Origin: CAZESS01 sp964414415
GTDB lineage: Archaea; Thermoplasmatota; E2; UBA202; DSCA01
Assembly (NCBI GenBank): GCA_964414415.1
Contig: CAYPWJ010000011.1
Location: 1-46,575 of the forward strand
Length of the DNA: 46,575 nt
Direction: 5' to 3'
Positions 11,201-19,387 of the stretch are shown one piece after another; the first letter of the stretch is position 1; every line of letters starts with the position of its first letter. A program made the translations under genes and the position numbers. The notes below the pieces were generated by a model. That model had not been told where the DNA came from. It did not search any database and saw only the letters and a program-made list of their open reading frames with translations.

Positions 11201-14200
11201 CCCAGATGTTGGCCGTGCCGGCATCGTACGCCTGGTCCGTATTGTTGAAGAAACCATTATGGTAGATAAGGTTGTCCTCGCTTGAGCTTGCCAAGTATAT
11301 CCCGTATGAATTATTGCAGATTGTGTTACCCACGATTTCGTTCGCAGCGGAATCATATATATTTATACCGCGGTCGTTTTCATAGATTCGGTTGTTGCGG
11401 ATATGGTTGTTGCTGGCGCTGTAGCCCAGGTATACCCCCTGCCAGTTGTCGTGAATTGTATTGTTCACCACCGAAATGGCAGTTATGGGATAGGACCTTG
11501 TGGAAGATCGTATGTACACCCCCGAACTCGTGGAGACAGTATTGTTGTCGATGGAGATAGAGGATGAGCCAGTGTGTATATAGACGCCATAATTGCCATT
11601 CTGAATGATGGTGTCCATAATGGTGATATTATGGCAGAATGCAGTTTCTATGCCCAGGAAGGACTCAGAGATAGCAACATTGGTGACGGTCATATCGCTG
11701 CAGTTGGCCAAAATGATTTCGCCGACGTTGCTCAAGCCATTGATGGTGCGGCCGCTTTGATTGAGATAATAGCGAATCGGTTCGCCGTCTATCGTGTTGT
11801 TTTCTATCTCGTGAACGAAATGGCTTATCGTATTCCCATCTATCCGTATGCCTGCACCAGCCCTGAAGGAGTTATTGAGAATGGAGCAGGCGGAAGAACG
11901 CGCAACGAAGAGCTCGTCGGCTACGACGTTGTTTTTGATGGTAACATTTGAGGCCTCGGCCATCTCGAGGCCCCAGCTGTCCCTGGCCGTAAAATTACAG
12001 ATGGCGACATCGGCGGATTCGATGGTGAATGCCCTTCCATTCCAGCTGCCATCCACGATGGTTCCAGTTTTATTTTCTCCAATGATAGTCACGGGCTTTT
12101 TCACTTTAACGTTTTCGTAATATGTACCGTTGTAGACCTGCACCGTGCCAGATGGATGTACTGCGTCTATCCCGTCTTGTATAGAATCAAAATGCGTGAC
12201 ATTCCAGCCGGGGGTAGAAGGACTGAAGTTATCATCAACATAAACTGTTGTCGGCAGTATGTTCACCAATGTTGTTTGTGCATCATTAGCGATATATCGA
12301 TCGTTGACCAACTGTGTGCTCACATTGAGAAGATACCAGCCAGGACTGGCATCCCATGGGGAGAATTCCGTGTATTGTGGCTGTCCTGCATTAATGCTTA
12401 AAGCGTTCTCCTCGCCATAGGCCATGCTCCCCATCGTGTACTTATACAGCTCGATGTCATCTATCCAGGCACCATCAAAGGTAACAGAGCCATCGGATTC
12501 GAAGACAAATATGATACGGACAGGCTCGCCGGTAAACTGGTGCAAGTCAACATCGATTTTTTGCCAGTCATTCCATCCTGTCCAGCTGTCCATCTTCCAC
12601 CATTTATCGCTGGAATCATATATGTAGAGATGCAGATAATCGCAGTCCCCTTCAATGGCGGTACGCAGTTGGAAAGATAGGCGGGCATGGACGGCATCAG
12701 ATAGATTTATCCATCCGGTGTACAGCCAATTATCCATGTTGTTATTATAGCTCCATGTTGCATCATCGCCGCAGTACCAAGACTCCGGAGCGGAGTAGTA
12801 GTCGGTCGTGGACCGATGCCACAACTGGCCTCCTCCGCTACTGCTACTGTCGTGTGTAAACCAAGTGCCATTAGTTGTGGTTCCATTATCCCAAAACACT
12901 CTGTCTTCTGGAAGATGATAAATTGAACAGTTGACAGGGAGGCTCGGCTGATCTATGGTCCCATAGTTTTTGATGGTAGCATTCACCGCGTAAGAGGAAG
13001 TGGGCAATACCTGATTAGCCGGCCTATTTATAGAGAGAGTGCTTGCATCATTTACGTCATCAATTTTTACAGGTGTTGCATCATAGTTGTTTCTTGTTCG
13101 CTCGTCCGGCTGCGGCAGGGAAACATTCATGACGTAATAGCCTGTGTCAGCACTCCAAGACGTAAAGGCAACGAACTGTTCCTCGTCAGGAGCAATCGAC
13201 GAAATAGTCTGCTCATCAGAATACACCATATCGGTAGGGTGCATCATGACATCATCGATACATATGCCCCACCAGTTGTTAGCGCTAGCATAATGATGGA
13301 ATCCGACATAGACAGCTTGGCCGGCATACGCCGATAAGTCAATCACTTTTTGCTGATAGGTAGCATTGTCCGTGCTCCCTGCATCCCATACAGTCGAAAA
13401 CTGTGAAACATCAGTTTGGCCCGATGAGGTAGAGACAGCGACCTCAAACGAGACTGGATAGCCTTCCTCCTCCGCTCGATACCAGAAGGAAAAATTGCCG
13501 TCAGCGGGAACTGATATCTGCGGGGTGATAAGCCAGCAATCCGGGCTCCCGTCGCTGCCGCCCCGCCCGTACGCCCAGCTACTGCCAGAGTGAGGCATCC
13601 CATAGAGGCCGGCGGCCCATTCGCCATTGCCGGCTGTTGCCCATCCATAGGGCGGGACATAGGGATACTGTTCAAAGCCCTCCTGCAACCGCGTCTCGTA
13701 GATGCTGCAATTAACTGTGACATCGGTCTGGGTCTCAACTCCCTCGTTGCGGACAGTGGCGTTAACGTTGTAGGTATCGGTTTGCTGCAGACCCGTCGGG
13801 TCATTGATGGAGGTCACCGCAATATCGTTCCCCGTCACCGTGATATTGACTGTCACGTTGTAGGGATCTTCGTCTGGGTCATTCGAATGGATATGCAGCC
13901 AGCCGTGATAGGTACCCTGTGCCAAACCAGATCCATTAACCGTGACGCCGACCCTACGGGAGTCAGATGGCGCAACAGAAAAGGACGATATGGTTGTATC
14001 GAGCCACCCCGTCGGTTCACCCGGCGAATAATGGGCTGTTATGTCCGAAACCGTCAAGTCAAAGTCTCCGTCATTATAAAGTGTTATATCTTCCAGGCTT
14101 TCATTTTCTTCTGCCAGGTGCATCACGGTAATCGCCCGTAAATCCATGCCTGCATAGCTGTCGCCCCACGTCATAGAGTGAATGTTGTTGTCCCATGTGT

Positions 14201-17200
14201 CATGGATATAGATGGTGTCTGGGTCCTCGTAGCCAACCCCGACCATGCTATGTCCCGTTACCTGCACCATCACCGGATGCCCGTTGTCTATCTCGTATTT
14301 GAAATCGGTGAAGGAGAAGCCATCAGCAACCCGGTTGTCGGTTTGCTGGGTATAGATTTCATACGCGCCGACGGAACTGTCGTAGACCAAGTTATAGCCC
14401 CGTGACTCGGCAAAAAGCCGCATCCCATGGGCAAGCGCCGTCTGCGGCGTACCAATGCTGGCCGGGGGAATGTAATCATATAGTTTACTGTTGCCACTTC
14501 CCCAATAGAGCCGGGTTGCTCCATCGCTCAAGGAATCGATGGTGCCGTCAAGATCGGTATCCCATTTCCATTGGTTGGTACCCATGAAATCAGCCGTGCA
14601 GTTCCCCCATTCGTGCTCCGTCCATCCGTTCGCCACCCACGGATCCGGGCCCGAGCTGCCATAGGAAATCCAGTAGTCATCGGTGTGCCCTCGGGTTGTC
14701 CGGCCGTCGAAGCCTTTCGCTGTAGCGATGATGGAACAGGAGCCATCAAAGGGATAACCCGCGTCGCTCGGCGTGCCCTGCCCCAGTTCAGTGAGCGGAC
14801 AGACGCCGCCGTTGGTAGGGCCGGTATACATATCCGGATAGCCCGTTCGGTCATAATATCCAAAAATCATACCAGCAGAGGTTGCAGAGCAGCCCTGCGT
14901 CCACCGTGACGTTGGGACCTCATCGAGGGTGGTTGCAGACTGCGGGAGCTGCTCGACGATGGTGTGGCTGATATCCATCGGCGGTGTCGGGGGACTATTC
15001 ATGACCATCATTTCGACGCTGCTTTTATCAGGCGAAGCGGATTTTTTAGTTGCATGTATCGACTGTTGTACAGCGCCACCCTGCTTTTGGCCGGTTTGCA
15101 TGCGGATGCTGCTGCTTGACGAGCCAGTTGGACTCTCCGGAGGCCATTCGAACTCCAGTTTGGGTGGCTCAACCCTGATATCTGGCTCTCCAATCGTAAC
15201 AATCTGTTCCTGGTAGTCGTTCAGAGTGTTTTGGTCGGTGGTGGACAGGCTGACATTGATGAGATAATCCCCATGTTGGGTCACGTTCCAGCCGTCAAAT
15301 TCCGCATAGACAGAGTCCGCTGCCTGAATATCGCTAAGCTGTGTATCCTTTCCCCAAACAAAAGTGTAATATTCAACTTCTACATTGTCAATTTTAAACC
15401 AATATTGGTCGGTCTGTTCTCCAGTCGTGTAATAGAACCGAATGCTCACATTGCTGGCATTAGCATATCCAGAAGGGTCAAAGGTGACCGACTGATGGCC
15501 CGAAGTATAAGAGCCTGGAGATACTGTGTAAACAGCCAGGGTTTCCTCTTTCATTCCCTCCGAGAATGTAGCTACCTCCCCATACTCATAACTACTCCTT
15601 TGGGCATAATTTATATCAAATTCGATGGTCACTCTATCATAATTGCTTACATTTAGACAGGGAGTGAACAGCCCAGTATCAAACCTTTGTGTCGGATAAT
15701 CATTACTGTCCGCCTCGGCGTAAGACCCAGCTGCATTCGCCGGATCGTACGAGTCCCCTACCGCCTGCTGGGTCCAGGCGCCAGCCCCGCTATACTGTAC
15801 AATATTCCACTCTGCCGGAGGGAAGGAGCCGTCGAAATCTTCGTATAGCAACTCAGATTTACAGCGCCGGTAAATTGAGCAATTTAAAGGAGTAGAAGCT
15901 TGACTATGTATACCGTGATTTGTAACCGTTGCATTGATGGTATAGTTGCCTGGAATCTGCTCACCAACGGGATGATTGATGCGGCAGATGCCGGTGTCAT
16001 TGTTATAAGATGTCAACGCCTTGACACAGAAATTGGCTGTTCCATCCCAGGTATCGTTAGCAAAGTCATGGCTGTAAAGGTCCGTCCACCCGGAGCCAGT
16101 GTGATAATAGCTCTCTCCCGGGCTCGCCGATGAATTCACGACGGTGCCGCTCGATGATGCCCCGAGCAACACCGGCACCTCCGACGTCCTGTCATAGGGA
16201 TAGCCACCAGCGGAAAGATTGAGATACACATAAAAGGTGTCGCCGGCGGTCAGCGCAACGGGCGCATCCAGGGAAATAGTGTGGAGGCCGGTATAATTTA
16301 TGTCCCCGGAAACGGTGGAGAGTGGGCCTGAAAGAGTGCTGCCGTCGAACTGGTCGTATATCGTGGCCGTGTAGGTCACGTTGGTGGTAGCGGTGTAGAA
16401 GCTGATGGCCTGCAATGCCCCGTCAGCCGTCGCCGTGAAATTGTTGAGGACAGCCGTGCAACCCGTGAAGGTATCCCGCCAGCCATGGTAGTCATGATAG
16501 TATACCTTTTCGTACGGCATCGGCTCAACATCCTGGAAGGAGACAGCGCCCATCTCCGGATGCTTGCAGCACCATCTGTCATAATAGGATATCCAGAAAT
16601 AGCCGTCGAGGCCCCAGCCGCTGCCCCAGCTGTTCTTGCAGAGCCATGCACCGTCCTGCGGCGCCTGCGTTTGCTTGCCGTCGTCCCAGCCGACGATAGC
16701 GACGGCGTGATTGGGGGGCGTATCGTCGCTGGGCGGCTGATAATGAGTATAATTGGTAGAATCCATGAACTCGCCGGCGGAGCATAAACACGTGCCCATG
16801 ACGCCCTCCTCCATGATCTTCTGCTTGATGACATCAATGGTGCTCAAGTCAGCGCCAGCGGTGTACCATTCGATGTCACGAGGGTAATAATACCGGTAAT
16901 TTGAAGAATGCTGTGCCGGCAGAGTAAAGTACCAGTTGTCGTCCTGCTCGGTGTCATCGTTGGCCTCGGCGCTGTAGACGGCGCCGTCACCGCGGGAGAA
17001 ATATGCCGATGCTACGCGGTAGTCACCGCCCCGGTGGACGGTGAGACCGTTTCCCTCTGGCGGGTTGACATCGGCGTTGTAATGCTGGTTGAAGCCGTTC
17101 CACCAGTCGAGATGGTATTCGGCGAGGTTGGGCTCGCCTGTTTCCCCGGCTGCCGTCCAGTTGCCGGTCATCAGGAGGTTTCCCTCCATGGCTGCCATGG

Positions 17201-17660
17201 TGCCGTGGCACCAGCACGTTCCGCCGGACTGGCTTTTAACGGAGGTCACATAGTCTTCGCCTCCTACATCGCGGAGGTCGAACGACGACGGAGGGCTTCC
17301 GCTGTTCGTGGAGGGAGACGGGCTCTGTACAGTCAGGTGGGTGGTTGCTCCACCGGCCGTGTCCTGTTCATTTATTTCGGCGATGTGGTCATAGTAGGAT
17401 TGTATAGAAGATGCAGGTTGGTTTTCTGTAAGCGTCTTTTTCACCGCTGCGCTTTCGGTTGCAGTGGTCTCTCCGGTAACAGCTTCTGACCGATGCAGGT
17501 TTTCCATCGATGCTGGATCCTCGCTGTCGGAAAGACCCGTTGAACCGGTGGCTATTCCATTATCGGCAATTATTGGTAAAATGGCGCCTCCAACAAAAAG
17601 GGCACATATCCCTATCACTATCAAATGTTTCCCTAAACGGGCATTGCGTGTGTCGGTCAT
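8223..17660 (-). CDS. Giant secreted protein with papain-like (C1A) and C39-like peptidase domains, beta-helix, PKD and Ig-like repeats
   Basis: The 3,145-residue product starts at ATG 17660, chosen because AGGAGG lies 6 nt upstream (17667-17672). Upstream in-frame codons lack such a site. A signal/anchor helix is followed by a C1A peptidase (about 124-367): QSGGTCWCHGT holds the catalytic Cys near 148, PNHAVAIVGWDD the His, and CKNSWGSGWGLDGYFW the Asn. A lectin-like beta domain follows (about 374-557). A second, C39-like peptidase domain (about 896-1190) has WTQGCSATSAGMIFGYYDR and GHSMVGVGYEDPDTIYIHD. CARDB-like and jelly-roll modules come next, then a NosD-type right-handed beta-helix (about 1827-2214). 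After these are PKD, a cadherin-like module and two more PKDs (about 2217-2564), then Ig-like/OmpL47-like repeats to the end. Likely an extracellular proteinase that binds particles or cell surfaces. Confidence 0.88.
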   Translation of the reverse strand: MTDTRNARLGKHLIVIGICALFVGGAILPIIADNGIATGSTGLSDSEDPASMENLHRSEAVTGETTATESAAVKKTLTENQPASSIQSYYDHIAEINEQDTAGGATTHLTVQSPSPSTNSGSPPSSFDLRDVGGEDYVTSVKSQSGGTCWCHGTMAAMEGNLLMTGNWTAAGETGEPNLAEYHLDWWNGFNQHYNADVNPPEGNGLTVHRGGDYRVASAYFSRGDGAVYSAEANDDTEQDDNWYFTLPAQHSSNYRYYYPRDIEWYTAGADLSTIDVIKQKIMEEGVMGTCLCSAGEFMDSTNYTHYQPPSDDTPPNHAVAIVGWDDGKQTQAPQDGAWLCKNSWGSGWGLDGYFWISYYDRWCCKHPEMGAVSFQDVEPMPYEKVYYHDYHGWRDTFTGCTAVLNNFTATADGALQAISFYTATTNVTYTATIYDQFDGSTLSGPLSTVSGDINYTGLHTISLDAPVALTAGDTFYVYLNLSAGGYPYDRTSEVPVLLGASSSGTVVNSSASPGESYYHTGSGWTDLYSHDFANDTWDGTANFCVKALTSYNNDTGICRINHPVGEQIPGNYTINATVTNHGIHSQASTPLNCSIYRRCKSELLYEDFDGSFPPAEWNIVQYSGAGAWTQQAVGDSYDPANAAGSYAEADSNDYPTQRFDTGLFTPCLNVSNYDRVTIEFDINYAQRSSYEYGEVATFSEGMKEETLAVYTVSPGSYTSGHQSVTFDPSGYANASNVSIRFYYTTGEQTDQYWFKIDNVEVEYYTFVWGKDTQLSDIQAADSVYAEFDGWNVTQHGDYLINVSLSTTDQNTLNDYQEQIVTIGEPDIRVEPPKLEFEWPPESPTGSSSSSIRMQTGQKQGGAVQQSIHATKKSASPDKSSVEMMVMNSPPTPPMDISHTIVEQLPQSATTLDEVPTSRWTQGCSATSAGMIFGYYDRTGYPDMYTGPTNGGVCPLTELGQGTPSDAGYPFDGSCSIIATAKGFDGRTTRGHTDDYWISYGSSGPDPWVANGWTEHEWGNCTADFMGTNQWKWDTDLDGTIDSLSDGATRLYWGSGNSKLYDYIPPASIGTPQTALAHGMRLFAESRGYNLVYDSSVGAYEIYTQQTDNRVADGFSFTDFKYEIDNGHPVMVQVTGHSMVGVGYEDPDTIYIHDTWDNNIHSMTWGDSYAGMDLRAITVMHLAEENESLEDITLYNDGDFDLTVSDITAHYSPGEPTGWLDTTISSFSVAPSDSRRVGVTVNGSGLAQGTYHGWLHIHSNDPDEDPYNVTVNITVTGNDIAVTSINDPTGLQQTDTYNVNATVRNEGVETQTDVTVNCSIYETRLQEGFEQYPYVPPYGWATAGNGEWAAGLYGMPHSGSSWAYGRGGSDGSPDCWLITPQISVPADGNFSFWYRAEEEGYPVSFEVAVSTSSGQTDVSQFSTVWDAGSTDNATYQQKVIDLSAYAGQAVYVGFHHYASANNWWGICIDDVMMHPTDMVYSDEQTISSIAPDEEQFVAFTSWSADTGYYVMNVSLPQPDERTRNNYDATPVKIDDVNDASTLSINRPANQVLPTSSYAVNATIKNYGTIDQPSLPVNCSIYHLPEDRVFWDNGTTTNGTWFTHDSSSSGGGQLWHRSTTDYYSAPESWYCGDDATWSYNNNMDNWLYTGWINLSDAVHARLSFQLRTAIEGDCDYLHLYIYDSSDKWWKMDSWTGWNDWQKIDVDLHQFTGEPVRIIFVFESDGSVTFDGAWIDDIELYKYTMGSMAYGEENALSINAGQPQYTEFSPWDASPGWYLLNVSTQLVNDRYIANDAQTTLVNILPTTVYVDDNFSPSTPGWNVTHFDSIQDGIDAVHPSGTVQVYNGTYYENVKVKKPVTIIGENKTGTIVDGSWNGRAFTIESADVAICNFTARDSWGLEMAEASNVTIKNNVVADELFVARSSACSILNNSFRAGAGIRIDGNTISHFVHEIENNTIDGEPIRYYLNQSGRTINGLSNVGEIILANCSDMTVTNVAISESFLGIETAFCHNITIMDTIIQNGNYGVYIHTGSSSISIDNNTVSTSSGVYIRSSTRSYPITAISVVNNTIHDNWQGVYLGYSASNNHIRNNRIYENDRGINIYDSAANEIVGNTICNNSYGIYLASSSEDNLIYHNGFFNNTDQAYDAGTANIWDNGYPSGGNYWSDFDEPSEGAYDDYQGVSQDISGSDGIVDSPYTNIAAGSSQDQYPLMTPDPIADFTYSPANPSTADTIQFVDNSASPQGNITRWNWDFGDGATSTVQHPSHSYADDGSYTVVLTIEDDDGATDTMSKTVTVSNVAPTASDDAASTDEDSAVWVDVLANDGDTDGSLDPSSVVVTIAPGHGSTTVNTSTGAVEYTPDADYHGVDSFVYRVSDDDGATDTATVTVTVVDVNDPPTASFSCQPSAPSTADLVTFTSTSSDVDGDIVNWTWQMGDGTTLYGEQVSHSYADDGSYTVTLTVTDDDGATATVSKTVTVSNVGPSADFGFTPSSPTTEDTVMFTDQSTDSDGSVVAWSWDFGDGNSSTAQNPSHSYASHGSYTVTLAVEDDDGATDTVSETVTVSIAAPPETIIEPSGLYTNVTGGNWTTSGNPISLDTNIPAQEIWYRILKKGSWIVVQDWKNYTEPFTIEGEGLHKVEYYCIDEYGRNESNLTGCNSFLVNLDNTPPEVTVDVGHPGRQVAPQEYNISCSTAVTLSAMDPGSSGLATLEYRIQHDGTWTEWTDYTSPLGFDESGTYQLEARARDNVGNEKTESVTLQVQEDTQPPASELTVTLDPDGYIVSASTFHITASDDWGWWRVCYQIDGGGVHEAGWNKEAQFQINQLHGYQPGEHTVEYWARDMAGNEEVHHTETYVLDTSGPSTSISFDGIAEITAGQTWQVTADTAMVLSASDDELGVDSIHYRVDDGDWTSYSEPFTVEEPGRHTVSYYAKDVMGNIGGMGSTVIDVGAGQPSSSCTVTPGEPTGDNGWYTSGVTVELTASDEASGVSHVMYRVDNNAWQTYDGAFTVDSDGRHTLEYYAVDNAGREEAVNTEEIQIDLYGPEITITRPTGHLYLFGRPIVPLPGDRPLVLGTLTIAASVEDTATSGVASTELYIDGERRADFTGNVEYTIDEPMMGQHVIKIVALDRAGNQVTTECRAAIYHFGLR

Positions 17661-17666
17661 GTCTTG

Positions 17667-17672
17667 CCTCCT
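17667..17672 (-). promoter_or_regulatory. Shine-Dalgarno of the giant peptidase gene
   Basis: AGGAGG on the minus strand lies six bases before the ATG at 17660. A TATA-like TTTATAAATA lies at about 17698-17708, roughly 40 nt upstream, implying a short leader. This contrasts with the leaderless arrangement of most genes here and fixes the start at 17660. Confidence 0.75.
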
Positions 17673-17720
17673 GAGAGTTGAAGTATAATGAGAATTGTAT
17701 TTATAAATATTGTCAATCAA

Positions 17721-17735
17721 GCAGGTATCACCTGC
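17721..17735. promoter_or_regulatory. Inverted repeat upstream of the giant peptidase promoter (operator candidate)
   Basis: GCAGGT-ATC-ACCTGC is a perfect 6-bp inverted repeat with a 3-nt centre. It sits about 13 nt upstream of the TATA-like box of the peptidase gene, in the divergent region shared with the TatD-like gene. Its position suits a regulator acting near the BRE. The call is by position and symmetry only. Confidence 0.35.
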
Positions 17736-17825
17736 CATTAGGTGCTCATATTTAAAAGCTTGTGCGCCTATAAATGGATGGCACCGGGCGATTGATGGCT
17801 CCTCGTAGCTCCCGCAATCCCACGC

Positions 17826-17834
17826 TATTTATAT
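17826..17834 (+). promoter_or_regulatory. TATA box of the TatD-like gene
   Basis: TATTTATAT is centred about 26 nt before the ATG at 17856 with no Shine-Dalgarno between. This is the usual leaderless spacing and supports 17856 over the TTG at 17847. Confidence 0.6.
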
Positions 17835-17855
17835 CGCGGACGTGTTTTGCGCTAC

Positions 17856-18686
17856 ATGTTCATCTTCGACAACCATCTGCATCTGCGCCGCGGTGGGAAA
17901 TGCATCGATGCGGTCAGGGAGTTCGAGCGGGCCGGCGGGACGCACATGGTATTGTGTCAGCTGCCGATGGTAGAGCGGGTCATTGAGGAGCGGAGCTATC
18001 TGCCGTGCTACCGGGAGACGGTGGCGCTGGCTGACGAGGCGATGGAGGCCGCCGGGGTCACCGTCTATGTCACCGTGGGGCCGTATCCCGCTGACTATCT
18101 CAGGCTGCGTGATCGCTTTGACGGTGACGCTGCCGTGGAGCTCATGCGTAAGGGGATGGAGCAGGCGCAGCGGCTCTGTCTGCAGGGCGACGCGGTCGCC
18201 ATCGGCGAGATCGGCCGGCCGCACTTTGACGTCGACGAGGAGGCGTGGCGGGACAGCAATCGGCTGCTCAGCTACGGCATGGAGCTCGCCGCGGCGGCGG
18301 AGGTGCCGGTGGTGCTGCATACGGAGAGCATGGGACCGGATGGCTTCGCTGAACTGGCGGAGATGGCCGACGATGCAGGGCTCGCCAGGAGGCGAGTGGT
18401 GAAGCATTTTTCGCCGCCGTTCATCCAGCGGGATGAAAACCATGGGCTGATGCCGTCGGTGCTGGCGAACGACGGCGCGCTGCGGACGGCGCTCCAGAAA
18501 GGGCATCGCTTCGTGATGGAGACTGATTATATCGATGATCCGGGTCGGCCGGGCGCGGTGCTGGGCCCGAAGACGGTGCCGCGGCGGACCAAGCAGCTCA
18601 TCCGGGAGGGTGTGATGAGCGAGGAGGCAGCCCTGGCTGTACACAAGAGAAATCCGGAGCGGCTATACGGGATTACGGTGGATTAG
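17856..18686 (+). CDS. TatD-like TIM-barrel metal-dependent hydrolase (COG1099-type)
   Basis: The 276-residue protein begins MFIFDNHLHLRRGGK. The HxH metal pair at residues 7 and 9 is typical of the amidohydrolase/TatD superfamily. Later metal ligands are visible: the Glu in AVAIGEIGRPH, the His in PVVLHTESM, a His in VVKHFSPP, and the Asp in VMETDYIDDP. The length matches the archaeal COG1099 subgroup, whose substrate is unknown; relatives include 3'-5' exonucleases and phosphoesterases. The start is set by the TATA box. The 3' end overlaps the convergent zinc-ribbon gene by a few bases. Cytoplasmic. The family is fairly certain; the substrate is not. Confidence 0.85.
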   Translation: MFIFDNHLHLRRGGKCIDAVREFERAGGTHMVLCQLPMVERVIEERSYLPCYRETVALADEAMEAAGVTVYVTVGPYPADYLRLRDRFDGDAAVELMRKGMEQAQRLCLQGDAVAIGEIGRPHFDVDEEAWRDSNRLLSYGMELAAAAEVPVVLHTESMGPDGFAELAEMADDAGLARRRVVKHFSPPFIQRDENHGLMPSVLANDGALRTALQKGHRFVMETDYIDDPGRPGAVLGPKTVPRRTKQLIREGVMSEEAALAVHKRNPERLYGITVD

Positions 18687-18820
18687 CCGACGGGGCCGAG
18701 CAGGGCCTCGGCGCTTTTCGGGGTCACGAGTTCGTTGCCGCAGTCAGGGCAGGTCCAGTAGACTTTGTGGCCCCATTCGTGGTGTATCATCTTGGTTCCA
18801 CATTCAGGACATTTCCTCAT
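18683..18820 (-). CDS. 45-residue zinc-ribbon protein
   Basis: A short frame starts at ATG 18820 and ends in TAA, encoding MRKCPECGTKMIHHEWGHK and a second knuckle, YWTCPDCGNEL. The two CxxC pairs (C4/C7 and C24/C27) form a single zinc ribbon. A TATA-like CATATAGAA at 18842-18850 lies 22-30 nt upstream, giving a leaderless transcript. It overlaps the TatD-like gene tail to tail. Such mini-ribbons often accompany transcription or RNA-processing proteins, but no partner is evident. It is not a RING finger, because it has only four clear zinc ligands. Confidence 0.7.
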   Translation of the reverse strand: MRKCPECGTKMIHHEWGHKVYWTCPDCGNELVTPKSAEALLGPVG

Positions 18821-18907
18821 TTTATCATCATTTTGCTAGCATTCTATATGGGAATCGTGGTATATAAACGTTGCGCATCATGTTTAAAAAAGTGCGCTAT
18901 TTAGGCC

Positions 18908-19387
18908 GTGAGCACCGTGCGGCCGAGCTATGACGAATATTTTATGCGCATCGCGACCATCGTCGCCTCTCGCTCCACCTGCCTGCGGCGCCAGGTCGGC
19001 GCCATCATCGTCAAGAACAACCACATCCTCTCGACGGGCTACAACGGCGCCCCCAAGGGGCTCCCCCACTGCGATGAAACCGGCTGCCTCCGGGCGCAGC
19101 GCAACGTGAAGCGGGGAGAGCGACATGAGCTCTGCCGTGGCCTGCACGCGGAGCAGAACGCCATCATCCAGGCGGCGGTCTTCGGCGTCTCAATCGCCGG
19201 CGGCGTCATCTACTCCACGCATTATCCCTGCAGCGTCTGCGCCAAGATGCTCATCAACGCGGAGCTGGAGGAGCTCGTCTACCGGGAGGGGTATCCCGAT
19301 GACCTGGCGATGGAGCTGCTGAAGGAAAGTAATATAAAGGTGCGACATATGGAGGGGCAATGCGGCCGAGAATCCTCCTCACCTTAA
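18908..19387 (+). CDS. Deoxycytidylate (dCMP) deaminase-like protein
   Basis: The 159-residue protein has the zinc-dependent cytidine deaminase signature: H80-A-E82 in GLHAEQNAII and C108-x-x-C111 in YPCSVCAK. The N-terminal YDEYFMRIATIVASRSTC and the YNGAPKGLPHC loop are typical of dCMP deaminases of the ComE/DCD family, which make dUMP for thymidylate synthesis. The GTG start is preceded by TTTAAAAAA (18883-18890), giving leaderless spacing; a second TATA lies at 18861-18869. The last 28 nt overlap the signal peptidase gene, so the two are probably co-transcribed and translationally linked. The DHE-like insert (CDETGCLRAQ) may bind a second metal. Assignment is confident. Confidence 0.9.
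   Translation: MSTVRPSYDEYFMRIATIVASRSTCLRRQVGAIIVKNNHILSTGYNGAPKGLPHCDETGCLRAQRNVKRGERHELCRGLHAEQNAIIQAAVFGVSIAGGVIYSTHYPCSVCAKMLINAELEELVYREGYPDDLAMELLKESNIKVRHMEGQCGRESSSP

Noticed and set aside
18683..18820. Zinc ribbon considered as a missing small RING E3
   Set aside because: Only two CxxC pairs are present; a RING needs eight ligands in a cross-brace, and it lies on the far side of orc1.
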